From the NCBI GenBank assembly GCA_009777515.1, contig WRLR01000028.1, positions 1 to 40,253 of the forward strand: a DNA stretch of 40,253 nucleotides, given 5' to 3'. Source of the DNA: Oscillospiraceae bacterium. GTDB lineage: Bacteria > Bacillota > Clostridia > WRLR01. Shown here piece after piece: positions 18,166-27,202 of this stretch (position 1 is its first letter; the number at the start of each line of letters is the position of its first letter). The notes below the pieces were generated by a model. The model was not told the DNA's origin. It did no database searches and saw only the letters and a list, made by a program, of their open reading frames with translations. The position numbers and the translations under genes were made by a program.

Positions 18166-18600
18166 ATGCCAATATCGTGGTTCCGGGGGATGTCGCGCAC
18201 TGCCAGGCTCATGTGCGCCGCCGAGGGGCTGCTTTTTGTAATCCTCCTTTTGGCCGGGTACGGGGTCTTTTTTTTCGTGTACCCCTTTGAGCGCCCGCTC
18301 CCATATACCGTTGGGCTGCTCACAGGTTGCCTCGTGTCCTGCCTAAAAATCGTTTTGATGGAAAAAACCTTGTCGCGCGCAGTCGATATGGGCAAAAACG
18401 CCAAGGTATACGCCTCACTGCACGCGTTGCTGCGCTATTTAATCGCCGCCGCCGCCGTGGCGCCCGCGTTCATTTTCCGGGGCTCGTTCGGGGTGTTCGG
18501 CGTCGTCGCGGGCCTGCTCACGCTGCAGATATCGGCGTTTATAGCGTCGGTAGTCGTTTCGAAGGACAAACGCAGTGCGAAAAACACCGATAAAACTTAA
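18166..18600 (+). CDS. atpI: AtpI-like ATP synthase accessory membrane protein
   Basis: 144-residue membrane protein with four predicted helices (about 15-40, 45-62, 78-97, 103-125) and a basic C-terminus, as in ATP synthase protein I. GAGGAGGT is seven bases before the ATG, the best ribosome site of the operon. It overlaps nothing and closes the atp gene run; deoC starts 66 bases later and may be read through. Sequence conservation in this family is weak, so the call rests on topology, size and position next to the AtpZ-like gene. Confidence 0.75.
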   Translation: MPISWFRGMSRTARLMCAAEGLLFVILLLAGYGVFFFVYPFERPLPYTVGLLTGCLVSCLKIVLMEKTLSRAVDMGKNAKVYASLHALLRYLIAAAAVAPAFIFRGSFGVFGVVAGLLTLQISAFIASVVVSKDKRSAKNTDKT

Positions 18601-18666
18601 TGATATATAATATTATTTTCATAAAACTAAGGGTAAATAGGGTAAAGGGAAAGGGGCGTCAATTAC

Positions 18667-19362
18667 ATGGATGCAAACTATACGGCGAAGGATATAGCGA
18701 AAATGATCGATCACTCCCTGCTAAATCCTGTCATGACTGTGAAAGACATTACGGAGGGCTGCCAGTTGGCCAGGGAGTATGACGTGGCTACGGTATGCGT
18801 AAAACCGAGCGAGCTGTCGTTAGCTGTTACAGAACTTTCGGGTAGCGGCGTGCTGCCAACGACCGTCATTGGCTTCCCCCACGGCTCGAACAAGACATCC
18901 GTGAAAGTGTTTGAAGCACAGGAAGCCATTGCCGACGGGGCGCGCGAGCTCGACATGGTGCTCAACATCGGGCGGCTGCTGTCCGGGGACTATGAATACG
19001 TCGAAAATGACATCAGGGCCGTCGTAGAAGCGGCGCACGCCAAAGGTGTAATCGTCAAGGTGATACTGGAGAACTGCTTCCTGACGGACGATCAGAAGCG
19101 GGCCGCGTGCGGCATCTGCGAGGAGGCCGGGGCGGATTTCGTAAAGACATCGACAGGCTACGGCACGGGCGGCGCGACAATCGAAGATTTGGTACTCATG
19201 CGCGGGGCATGTTCGCATAAAGTGCGCGTGAAAGCGGCGGGCGGCGTGCGTACATTGGACAAGGCCTTAGAGGTCCGTGCGGTCGGGACCGACAGGTTCG
19301 GCGCCACTGCGACGAAGGCCATCATGGACGAGGCGCTAAAGCGAGAAGCGGCACAACGGTGA
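18667..19362 (+). CDS. deoC: Deoxyribose-phosphate aldolase
   Basis: 231-residue class I aldolase that splits 2-deoxyribose-5-phosphate into glyceraldehyde-3-phosphate and acetaldehyde in deoxynucleoside catabolism. Catalytic residues are visible: Asp97 (ELDMVLNIG), Schiff-base Lys160 (ADFVKTSTGYG) and Lys189 (RVKAAGG). Length is typical. AAAGGGG stands ten bases before the ATG. No other nucleoside catabolic gene is next to it; it lies alone between the atp genes and a sensor kinase. Confidence 0.95.
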   Translation: MDANYTAKDIAKMIDHSLLNPVMTVKDITEGCQLAREYDVATVCVKPSELSLAVTELSGSGVLPTTVIGFPHGSNKTSVKVFEAQEAIADGARELDMVLNIGRLLSGDYEYVENDIRAVVEAAHAKGVIVKVILENCFLTDDQKRAACGICEEAGADFVKTSTGYGTGGATIEDLVLMRGACSHKVRVKAAGGVRTLDKALEVRAVGTDRFGATATKAIMDEALKREAAQR

Positions 19363-19376
19363 ACCAAACATGGGGC

Positions 19377-19432
19377 GAACGCCCCGTCTGCGCCTGGTAG
19401 GGCGGGCTTGCCCCCGCCGCGCCTCGTTTGCG
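19377..19432. repeat. Hairpin and GC-rich repeat after deoC
   Basis: GGGGCG-AA-CGCCCC lies 15 bases after the deoC stop and is followed by GGTAGGGCGGGCTTGCCCCCGCC, a second arm pair. There is no T-run, so termination is doubtful; it resembles the dispersed palindromes seen elsewhere. Confidence 0.4.
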
Positions 19433-19472
19433 ACGGATAAATATACGCATTTACGCAAAAGGATGAAGTGGC

Positions 19473-22400
19473 ATCAACAAGCTTAGACATAAAATAGCAG
19501 ATTTGTTCCTATCGGATACATTGCCGTTTGAGCGGCGCATACTCAATTTTACCTGCTGCATCGGGGCGTTTTCGTTGCTCGTGGCGCTTGTCGCGCGGGT
19601 GATCGAGGGCGCGCAGCCCGTGCCCATGTTGGCGCTCGCGTCTATTTTGGCGGTCATCTTCGGGTTGTTCCGCTTTTCCGCCGCGCGGGCACAGCGCATG
19701 CCGACGCTGACCACGGCGGCGGTATTCATCATCGGGATCGTCTTGTGGCCCGCGATGTATTTTACATCGGGCGGCGCCGCTTCGGGCATGGCGGCGTACT
19801 TCACCTTGGTCATCGTGATCGACTTTTTGCTGCTCAAAGGCGCCGCCAGGGTTGCCGCGATCATGACTAGCGTCGCTATCATCGTCCTTTGCTATGCCGC
19901 CACCATATTCTGGGGCGTTGCAACGCTGCCGGCGGGCGGGATGGACGCCGCGCAGTTCTTTAAGAACAACGTACAGTCCATCGTAATCTCCGGCTTTTTC
20001 ATGGGCTTTGTCATACTCTTCCAAAACAGCGTTTACATAAATGAGGCACGCAAAGCGGAAATGGCGAGCGTCGAGCTGCGGCGCCATGAGGAGCTTTTGA
20101 CCCTTGGTAACAACGTTGCGGCCATGCTGCTAACAGCCGAGCCGGATAAATTCGGGGAAACGTTGCAAAAATGCATGGGGGACATAGCCGCGTGCGTGGA
20201 CGTCGATCGCATATATATATGGAAACTGGACGCGGTCGAAGGCGAACAGGTATACAGGATGCGCCACCGATGGATATCGCCCGGCGCCGACGCGGGCGGC
20301 ACATACGAAGCGATGACCGGAAGGGACTGGGCGCCGCGCATGGAGGCGCTCGAACAGTATTTTAACAGGCGCGAATACATTGCGGAAGTCGCGGGCGATT
20401 TTTCGGAGAGCGTTGCGCAAGTATTCAATATCAGCGGCGTCAAAGCGATAACGGCGTTCCCGGTGTATCTGCACGACAGCTACTGGGGGTTTGTCTCATA
20501 TGTCAACTGCCGCAGCGAAACATTGCTTTCGGCAAACGAAATACCCATCTTGCAATCCGGTAGCTTGCTGCTTGCGAACGCCGTAGATCGCAATGACGAC
20601 CTGCTGGTTATGGGCGAACGGCTGGCGCAGCAGCGGCTAATGGCCGACATATCGAAAAACTTTATATCCAAGGAGCCGATAGAGGGCCTGATACAGGCGT
20701 CGCTGGAACGGATGGGCATGTTTATGAAAGTCGAGCGCGCGCTCATCGCCGTGTTCGAAAGGGAGTCGGAAATCAGCAGGCCCGTCTACGCCTGGTACAC
20801 CGATCCAAAATACGCGCCCAGCCAGTCGCAAAAAGGGTTCAGCAATATCATCCGGGAGCTGTTTCCGCGCCTGCAGAGCGCATACAGCGAGTCGCTCTGC
20901 ATCTACTGTGACAACACGCTGACGCATGAGGGCGGCAAGTATGAACTGTTCCATGAGCGCGGCGGGCTGAAATCGTTCATATGCGTGCCCATATATGTCG
21001 AGGGCGAGCTGTGGGGCGTTATGAGCGTCGAGGAGCACGAGTCCTTTCGTCAATGGAACGCGAGCGACGCGCAGCTTATCAGCATGGCCACGAGCGCGAT
21101 CTCCAGCGCCATCGCCCGCGACGTCATTGAAAAGGAACGCGCAGCCGCTCTTGAGCAGGCGCTGAGCGCCAACCGCGCGAAAAGTGATTTCCTGTCCAAT
21201 ATGTCGCATGAAATGCGCACGCCGCTGAACGCCATCATCGGCATGACGGCTATAGGCAAAACCTCTTCGACGCTGGACAAAAAAGACTATGCCTTCGACA
21301 AGATCGACGACGCGTCTAAGCATCTTTTGGGCGTGATAAACGATATCCTTGACATGTCCAAAATTGAGGCGAACAAGCTAGAGCTCTCCCATGTCAGCTT
21401 TGATTACGAAAGGGTCCTGCGCAATGTGGTAAATGTGATAAATTTCCGCGTGGACGAGCGCCGCCAGAAGCTGTACGTCAATATTGACAGGGACATACCG
21501 CACACGTTTATCGGCGACGACCAGCGCCTCGGGCAGGTGATTACGAACCTTTTGTCGAACGCCGTTAAGTTCACGCCGGAGGAAGGCGTCATCCATCTCA
21601 ATTCGCGGCTCCTGTCCGAAGAGGGCGGCATGTGCCGGCTGCAGATCGAGGTCGCCGACACGGGCATCGGCATAACGGACGAGCAAAAATCACGCCTCTT
21701 CCACTCGTTCGAGCAGGCCGAGGCCGGCATATCGCGCAAATTCGGCGGCACGGGGCTGGGGCTGACGATTTCCAAGCGCATAGTGGAGCTGATGGACGGA
21801 GACATATGGGTCGAGTCCGAATTGGGCAAAGGTTCGAAGTTCACGTTTACTGTATTGCTCAAGCGCGGCTCGGAAAAGCGCGAAAGCATGCTCGCCGCCG
21901 ACGTGAACTGGAAAAACATACGGATATTCGCCGTGGACGACGACCCGGAGATAAGGCGTTTCTTTATAGAAACGTCGGCCAACCTCGGCATAGGGTGCAG
22001 CGTGGCAGCCAGCGGCGAAGAAGCCGTAAGCATGCTGGATGCCGACGACAACTACAGCATCTTCTGCCTGGACTACATGCTGCCCGGCATGGACGGGATC
22101 GAGCTGTCGCGCCACATCCGGGGCAAGACCGTCCAAAAATCCATAGTGATGCTGTTCTCCGCAACAGATTGGGACGCCATCGAAATAGAGGCGCGCAGCG
22201 CCGGCGTCGACCGGTTCATATCGAAGCCCCTGTTCCAATCGGCCATCGTGGATCTTATCAGCGAGGGCCTGGGGGAGGACACGACGCCGGAAGCCGATGG
22301 GGACGAGATTCTGTACGAAGACTATTCCGGGCGGACTATATTGCTTGCGGAGGACGTGGAGATAAACCGCGAAATCGTGGAGGCGTTGTTGGAGCCGTCG

Positions 22401-22712
22401 AACCTGACGGTGGAGTGCGCCGAAAACGGGAGTCGGGCCGTTGACATGTTCGCCGCCGCGCCGGACAGGTTCGACATGATTTTTATGGATCTGCAGATGC
22501 CTGTGATGGACGGCTACGAAGCGACGCGGCGCATCCGGGCACTGGGCGGGCCGCGCGCGGCTGCCGTGCCGATTGTAGCGATGACCGCCAATGTTTTCCG
22601 AGAGGACGTGGACCGCTGTATGGAAGCGGGGATGAACGGCCACATCGGAAAGCCCATAAACATAAAGGACATGTTAAGCGTACTGCGCGCACATGTTGGT
22701 CTGGAATCATAG
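19473..22712 (+). CDS. Hybrid sensor histidine kinase with two receiver domains
   Basis: Large membrane kinase, 1,079 residues if begun at ATC 19473, or 1,069 from TTG 19503. Six membrane segments fill about residues 20-190, followed by two GAF-like sensor regions (about 205-370 and 400-560), the HisKA helix with phospho-acceptor His in [14 protein letters not shown] (codon 21207), the ATPase domain ([22 protein letters not shown]), then two receivers with acceptor Asp in [12 protein letters not shown] (codon 22071) and [12 protein letters not shown] (codon 22488). No output domain, so phosphate likely moves to separate regulators. AAGGA (19459-19463) is nine bases before ATC 19473, while TTG 19503 has no ribosome site; a rare ATC start or a small N-terminal error is possible. 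Confidence 0.9.
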   Translation: MNKLRHKIADLFLSDTLPFERRILNFTCCIGAFSLLVALVARVIEGAQPVPMLALASILAVIFGLFRFSAARAQRMPTLTTAAVFIIGIVLWPAMYFTSGGAASGMAAYFTLVIVIDFLLLKGAARVAAIMTSVAIIVLCYAATIFWGVATLPAGGMDAAQFFKNNVQSIVISGFFMGFVILFQNSVYINEARKAEMASVELRRHEELLTLGNNVAAMLLTAEPDKFGETLQKCMGDIAACVDVDRIYIWKLDAVEGEQVYRMRHRWISPGADAGGTYEAMTGRDWAPRMEALEQYFNRREYIAEVAGDFSESVAQVFNISGVKAITAFPVYLHDSYWGFVSYVNCRSETLLSANEIPILQSGSLLLANAVDRNDDLLVMGERLAQQRLMADISKNFISKEPIEGLIQASLERMGMFMKVERALIAVFERESEISRPVYAWYTDPKYAPSQSQKGFSNIIRELFPRLQSAYSESLCIYCDNTLTHEGGKYELFHERGGLKSFICVPIYVEGELWGVMSVEEHESFRQWNASDAQLISMATSAISSAIARDVIEKERAAALEQALSANRAKSDFLSNMSHEMRTPLNAIIGMTAIGKTSSTLDKKDYAFDKIDDASKHLLGVINDILDMSKIEANKLELSHVSFDYERVLRNVVNVINFRVDERRQKLYVNIDRDIPHTFIGDDQRLGQVITNLLSNAVKFTPEEGVIHLNSRLLSEEGGMCRLQIEVADTGIGITDEQKSRLFHSFEQAEAGISRKFGGTGLGLTISKRIVELMDGDIWVESELGKGSKFTFTVLLKRGSEKRESMLAADVNWKNIRIFAVDDDPEIRRFFIETSANLGIGCSVAASGEEAVSMLDADDNYSIFCLDYMLPGMDGIELSRHIRGKTVQKSIVMLFSATDWDAIEIEARSAGVDRFISKPLFQSAIVDLISEGLGEDTTPEADGDEILYEDYSGRTILLAEDVEINREIVEALLEPSNLTVECAENGSRAVDMFAAAPDRFDMIFMDLQMPVMDGYEATRRIRALGGPRAAAVPIVAMTANVFREDVDRCMEAGMNGHIGKPINIKDMLSVLRAHVGLES

Positions 22713-22746
22713 GTAACGTGACGGCGTATCAGGTTGGGAAAACGCC

Positions 22747-22831
22747 TAATACGCTATCGCATGGTTAATCGCCCACTGCATAATCTTACAACTAATATGC
22801 TATCGCATGGCTAATCGCCCACTGCGAGATC
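22747..22831. repeat. Two-copy direct repeat, period 46
   Basis: Copies of about 39 bases start at 22747 and 22793, sharing GCTATCGCATGG, TAATCGCCCACTGC and flanks with few differences. The second copy includes the stop codon and last codons of the HD-domain gene, so the 3' end of that gene is made of repeat sequence. Confidence 0.7.
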
Positions 22832-23455
22832 GTATGCCAAGTGGCGCAAAAACTCCCTGTACAAATCCTGTTTACCGGCCCAGATCTCCCGGGCCTTTTT
22901 TGTTTTCATGGGGTTGTTTTCCAACATGTCACCTGAGAACGACTCCATGTGCCGGTATGTCTTTAGAAAACTCTGTTCGTCCTGGCCGCCCTCCATCATG
23001 CAGTCCCAGACTATGGACATCGCGCCGGTTTCGTCCAGGAGGTCGGCTTCCATGAGCGTGACAAGCTCTGTCGGCGTGTCGCCATCATCCATCATATATT
23101 TATTGGAATGGTTGCTTATTAAATATCTGGTAAAATCGTAATTTCCGCAGGCGAGGCCCTTTTCGGCGACGTAGCGGTCGAAAAAAACCGCGCTGTTTGC
23201 CGCGTGCCGCGATCCGTCGATGGATATGGCATAGCCCGAGTCGTGAAAAACGGCGGCGGCCAGCAGCGAATCCGTGTCTATCGCCCCGCTGATGCCATTC
23301 CCGTCGATCAGCCTTTCCGTCCATTTAACCACGCGCCAAATGTGCTCGGAACGCCTCCTGAAGGGGAAGCTTTTATTCTTTGTGGCTGCAATGTCGTTCT
23401 CGGCCAACATCTCTTTGACATACCCATACATATCATTGTGCGCACCATTACACAT
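22811..23455 (-). CDS. HD-domain protein
   Basis: 214-residue metal-dependent phosphohydrolase-fold protein. From ATG 23455: first ligand His38 (RRSEHIWRVVKW), HD pair at 71-72 (AAAVFHDSGY), His84 (GSRHAANS) and the later ISNHS motif, the pattern of HD hydrolases on nucleotides or signalling nucleotides. GAGAGGA lies 12 bases upstream; the frame could be extended to 23545 but without support. It faces the histidine kinase tail to tail and follows the GGDEF gene on the same strand, so a role in nucleotide signalling is possible but not shown. Confidence 0.8.
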   Translation of the reverse strand: MCNGAHNDMYGYVKEMLAENDIAATKNKSFPFRRRSEHIWRVVKWTERLIDGNGISGAIDTDSLLAAAVFHDSGYAISIDGSRHAANSAVFFDRYVAEKGLACGNYDFTRYLISNHSNKYMMDDGDTPTELVTLMEADLLDETGAMSIVWDCMMEGGQDEQSFLKTYRHMESFSGDMLENNPMKTKKAREIWAGKQDLYREFLRHLAYDLAVGD

Positions 23456-23522
23456 TCTATATAGCCGTCCTCTCAAAATATTGCGTACTGCTGCATGCTT
23501 ATAATACGCGCGTGCGGTCGCA

Positions 23523-23557
23523 TGGGCGCATAGGCGCATGAACACTCCATGCGCCCA
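23523..23557 (-). terminator. Hairpin after the GGDEF gene
   Basis: TGGGCGCAT (23523-23531) pairs with ATGCGCCCA (23549-23557) across a 17-base loop, 12 bases beyond the GGDEF stop. No T-run follows, so it may act as an mRNA 3' end or weak terminator before the HD gene. Confidence 0.4.
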
Positions 23558-23568
23558 CGTGCGCCTGC

Positions 23569-24222
23569 CTACCCTCTTAATACCCAGTCCGCGTCGTACT
23601 TTTTCAAAAAATCATCCAAAGCTTCGCGCATCAGCGCGGCTTCGCCAACATTCAGCTTCTCTGATATGAGCGACAATTTTTCCAGTTGTGCCTGCGTGTA
23701 GTGGCTGGTCTTTGGCAGCAGCTTTTCTTCGCGCGACAGGCAGACGAGGTTGCGCCCGCTCTTTTTTGCGCGGACCATGGCGCTGTCCGCCCTGCGGTAG
23801 ACGTCCGCCGCGCGGCTGCCGTCGTCGGGGTATGACGATATGCCGATGCTGACGGACTGCGTAAGCGGCGCGCCGTCGGCCGACTTATAATCCAGCTTCT
23901 CCTCGTTTATGAGCTTGCGCGCCTGCTCCGCCCGCAAGAACGCGTCCTCCTTGCCGCCCCCCGGCACAATGATGCCGAATTCGTCGCCATGTTCGCGGAC
24001 GGCGATGCACGGCTCCGGGAACACTGCGGCGATGTGCTTGCCGATAATGCGGAAAATGGCGTCGCCCGCATCGCGGCCGAAATTGGTATTAATGTTTAGC
24101 AGTTCATCCATGTCCAGCAGGACAAGCGCGAACTCAACGCCCTTCGCGATAAGATCATCCATTTTTGGATGTATTGCTTCGCCCGAAAGCAGCCCCGTCA
24201 GTTCATCAAGCTGTGTTTTCAT
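23569..24222 (-). CDS. GGDEF-domain protein with variant HGDEF motif
   Basis: 217-residue cytoplasmic GGDEF protein. From ATG 24222 (GGGAGG five bases upstream) it begins directly with DELTGLLSGEAI. The metal-binding segment LLDMDELLNIN (35-45) is kept, and the active-site loop reads REHGDEFGIIV (76-86), with His78 in place of the first Gly. No RxxD inhibitory site is seen five residues upstream. Whether it still makes cyclic di-GMP is uncertain. The last 45 residues (TQAQLEKLSLISEKLNVGEAALMREALDDFL split over two helices) resemble a ribbon-helix-helix-like module. There is no membrane segment. Confidence 0.85.
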   Translation of the reverse strand: MKTQLDELTGLLSGEAIHPKMDDLIAKGVEFALVLLDMDELLNINTNFGRDAGDAIFRIIGKHIAAVFPEPCIAVREHGDEFGIIVPGGGKEDAFLRAEQARKLINEEKLDYKSADGAPLTQSVSIGISSYPDDGSRAADVYRRADSAMVRAKKSGRNLVCLSREEKLLPKTSHYTQAQLEKLSLISEKLNVGEAALMREALDDFLKKYDADWVLRG

Positions 24223-24390
24223 AAAAACCTCCCACATATATTTTAGGATATATTTAATAATATATATCTATAAAATATATTTGTCAATATAATAATTAAA
24301 ATAAATTTTATTCATATATTAGAATGTATATGAATATATATTGACATATAGTCATTATTCCCACTGCCGCGAATGCCACGCGTTTAACTG

Positions 24391-24419
24391 TTGTGCGAAA
24401 GGGTAAATTTCTTTATAAT
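24391..24419 (+). promoter_or_regulatory. Promoter of the glycogen operon
   Basis: TTGTGC (24391-24396), a 17-base spacer and a perfect TATAAT (24414-24419), 45 bases before the glgC ATG. The 200-base gap to the divergent GGDEF gene is strongly AT-rich and also contains TTGACA near 24350 without a matching -10. Confidence 0.65.
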
Positions 24420-24464
24420 TAATGATAAATTAATGTTAATTCATTGTTGTGCTTGGGGGTAAAA

Positions 24465-25697
24465 ATGCCTGGAAAAGATTGTGTCGCCATGATTCTGGCA
24501 GGCGGGCAGGGCAGCCGCCTCGGCTGCCTCACCAAATTGACCGCAAAGCCGGTCATCCCGTTCGGCGGGAAATACAAAATTATCGATTTTACGCTCAGCA
24601 ACTGCGTAAATTCGGGGATTCACACAGTGGGCGTCCTCACGCAGTACCAGCCCCACGAGCTATCGCGCTACATCGGCAGCGGCCAGCCGTGGGACCTCGA
24701 CAGGTACGACGGCGGCGTGTACATCCTGCCTCCCTATGTCACGGGCAAATCCGGCGAATGGTACAAGGGAACGGCGAACGCCATTTACCAAAACATCGCG
24801 TTCATTGAAGGCTTTAAGCCCAGGGATGTGCTCATCCTATCGTCGGACCACATTTACATCATGGACTACCGCAAGATGATCGATCTGCACAGAGAGATGC
24901 GCGCCGACGCCTCCATCGCGGTCATACCCGTGCCCTGGGAGGAGGCGAGCCGCCTGGGCATAGTCTCCGTCGATGCGACGACGCGGATCGACGCGTTTGT
25001 GGAAAAGCCCCGCAAGCCGCCGAGCAACCTCGCGTCCATGGGCATATATGTGTTTAAATGGGACGTGCTCAAACGCTATTTGATTCAGGACGAAAAGACC
25101 GAAAAATCCAGCAACGACTTCGGAAAGAATATCATCCCGACGATGCTGGCCGACGGCGCCAGGCTGTACGCGCAAAATTTCCAGTCGTACTGGAAAGACG
25201 TCGGGACGGTCGAGAGCCTGTGGCGGGCCAATATGGACTTGCTGGAAAAGCCGCTCGCCCTCGAGTTATACGACGACAGCCGCAGGATATATTGCAGGAA
25301 CGCGGTCAAGCCCCCGCACTATATTTCGGTGGGCGCCAAGGTGTCCGACAGCCTTATCACCGAGGGCTGCGACATATACGGCGACATCTCCCGCTCCGTG
25401 CTGTCGCCCGGCGTGTATGTGGGCAGCGGCAGCAAGGTGACCAACTCCGTGATATTCCAAAACGTTAGAATAGGCAGCAACTGCGTCATTGACAAGGCGA
25501 TCATCAGCGACGACACTGTAATAGACGACGGGTGCACAATCAACGATCCCAGGGGGCCGGGCGACGGGGATGCGGACGGGGGCAAATACCAGTCCGAGTT
25601 CTGCTCGGGCGGCATATCGCTGATAGCGTCGGGCCTGCGGCTGGGGAGCGGCGCCCGCGTACAGCCCAACTCGATGGTCGAGACAGACATTCTGTAG
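24465..25697 (+). CDS. glgC: Glucose-1-phosphate adenylyltransferase, catalytic subunit
   Basis: 410-residue enzyme making ADP-glucose, the glucosyl donor for glycogen. Signature GGQGSRLG (13-20), [15 protein letters not shown] (33-47), [10 protein letters not shown] (101-110) and [15 protein letters not shown] near residue 184; left-handed beta-helix repeats at the C-terminus. ATG 24465 has GGGGG five bases upstream. A short Gly/Asp-rich insert ([13 protein letters not shown]) lies near 366. It is the first gene of the glycogen operon and is expected to act with GlgD. Confidence 0.95.
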   Translation: MPGKDCVAMILAGGQGSRLGCLTKLTAKPVIPFGGKYKIIDFTLSNCVNSGIHTVGVLTQYQPHELSRYIGSGQPWDLDRYDGGVYILPPYVTGKSGEWYKGTANAIYQNIAFIEGFKPRDVLILSSDHIYIMDYRKMIDLHREMRADASIAVIPVPWEEASRLGIVSVDATTRIDAFVEKPRKPPSNLASMGIYVFKWDVLKRYLIQDEKTEKSSNDFGKNIIPTMLADGARLYAQNFQSYWKDVGTVESLWRANMDLLEKPLALELYDDSRRIYCRNAVKPPHYISVGAKVSDSLITEGCDIYGDISRSVLSPGVYVGSGSKVTNSVIFQNVRIGSNCVIDKAIISDDTVIDDGCTINDPRGPGDGDADGGKYQSEFCSGGISLIASGLRLGSGARVQPNSMVETDIL

Positions 25698-25774
25698 GGG
25701 CGCAGGACGCGGAACGGCGAGGGCGCCGCTCCCCACGTACCCTTACTTATATGTATTTTTATTGGAGGTTTTAT

Positions 25775-26896
25775 ATGACGGACACAATGGGTATCATCCT
25801 TGCGAAGGATTCAGACAAAAAACTATATGACCTGACGGCGAACAGAGCCGTCGCGGCGGTCCCGTTCGGGGGCCGCTACAGGATCATCGACTTCATATTG
25901 TCGTGTTATGTCAACTCCGGCATCTCGAACGTCGGCGTCATCACGCACACGGACTACCAGTCGCTGATGGACCACCTGGGCTCCGGCAAGGAATGGGACC
26001 TCGACAGGAAGCTGTCCGGCATTTTCATATTTCCGCCGAACATCCGCAAGGAGTCCGTCGACCGGAGCAAGGGCACGCTGGACGAGCTGTACAGCATCAT
26101 GCACTACTTCCGGCGCAGTAAGGAGCGCTACGTGGTGATTTCCGAATCTGGGATCATCTGCAACGCGCTGCTCGACGAAGCAATGGAGTACCATTTGGCG
26201 CAGGAAGCCGACATCACAATGTTTTACCACAAGATGGAGCAGCGCAAAATTAAAGAGTTGTCGACATACGCGGTGCTGGATGTCAATAAAAACGGGCAGG
26301 TCGTCGGCCTGGACGTGAACCCGCGCCTGCCCAGGACCAACCTCGTTTCGATGAATATTTACATTACAAAAAAGGCCCTGCTCGAAACGCTCGTGGACGA
26401 ATGCATTGCGCAGGGGTTCGACGATTTCGAATCGGACGCGCTGCGCCGCAACCTCGGCAACCTGCGCGTCTACGGCTACGAATACAGCGGCTATGTGGCG
26501 CGGATAGACACGGTGCGCTCATACTACAAATACAACATGGAGCTGCTGAACAGGGACGTCATGAACGAACTGTTCGCCCAGGACACCCCCGTCTACACAA
26601 AGGTAAAAGACGAAGTGCCGGCCATGTACGGCGAAAACGCCAGCGTGGAGAACAGCCTCATCGCCGACGGCTGCATCATAGACGGCAGCGTGCGCAACAG
26701 CATACTGTTCCGGGGCGTGCAGGTTTCGAAGAACGTGAGGATCGTCGACAGCATTATCATGCAGAACTCGGAGGTACACGAGGACTCTATTTTGGAGAAC
26801 GTCATCTTGGACAAGGACGTCATCGTGCGGGTAGGGAAGCGGTTGACGGGGCAAGCGGATTATCCTGTGCTCATCGGGAAAGGCGGCGTGATATAG
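25775..26896 (+). CDS. glgD: GlgD, regulatory subunit of ADP-glucose pyrophosphorylase
   Basis: 373-residue GlgC paralog found in Bacillota, which lacks catalysis and modulates GlgC. In place of the GGxGxRL loop it reads ILAKDSDKKLYDLTANRA, while PFGGRYRIIDFILSCYVNSG is retained. GGAGG is six bases before ATG 25775. The C-terminal codons and TAG stop form the beginning of a tandem repeat that fills the next 230 bases. Confidence 0.93.
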   Translation: MTDTMGIILAKDSDKKLYDLTANRAVAAVPFGGRYRIIDFILSCYVNSGISNVGVITHTDYQSLMDHLGSGKEWDLDRKLSGIFIFPPNIRKESVDRSKGTLDELYSIMHYFRRSKERYVVISESGIICNALLDEAMEYHLAQEADITMFYHKMEQRKIKELSTYAVLDVNKNGQVVGLDVNPRLPRTNLVSMNIYITKKALLETLVDECIAQGFDDFESDALRRNLGNLRVYGYEYSGYVARIDTVRSYYKYNMELLNRDVMNELFAQDTPVYTKVKDEVPAMYGENASVENSLIADGCIIDGSVRNSILFRGVQVSKNVRIVDSIIMQNSEVHEDSILENVILDKDVIVRVGKRLTGQADYPVLIGKGGVI

Positions 26897-27149
26897 CGGC
26901 GCGTTGTGCGGCGCGATAGGCGGCGTGATATAGCGGCGCGTTGTGCGGCTCGATATGCGCCAACTGTATTACCAGGACATCGCGCCCTGTAAAAATGGCG
27001 GCGCGATATAGCAGCGTGTTGTGTGGCTCGTTGTGCGGCGCGATATACGGCGCGTTGTGTGGCTCGTTGTGCGGCGTGATATAGCGGCGCGATATACGGC
27101 GCGATATGACGGCGGACACCCAACCCGTAGGGGCGATTGTTAATCGCCC
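26882..27149. repeat. Degenerate tandem repeat and palindrome between glgD and glgA
   Basis: The gap is made of GGCGCGATATA/GGCGCGTTGTG-like units. One 31-base copy at 26882-26912 recurs unchanged at 26919-26949 (period 37), and looser copies fill 26998-27110. The glgD stop lies inside the first copy. At 27131-27149 a palindrome GGGCGATT-GTT-AATCGCCC preceded by CCGTAG belongs to the dispersed family. The minus strand reads open for 82 codons across it (HNEPHNAPYIAPHNEPHN), but this is an effect of the repeat. Confidence 0.8.
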
Positions 27150-27202
27150 GTATTGGACGGTTAAAACAGTGGCATATTAGTAAAATAGTGGAGGCATTTT
27201 TT

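Noticed and set aside
21690-22643. A 317-codon minus-strand frame inside the histidine kinase
   Set aside because: It is opposite the ATPase and receiver domains, which are unmistakable on the plus strand; His/Val-rich shadow composition.
24238-24440. AT-rich gap before glgC considered as a replication origin or centromere-like site
   Set aside because: No DnaA-box cluster or iterons were seen; a divergent promoter region explains it.
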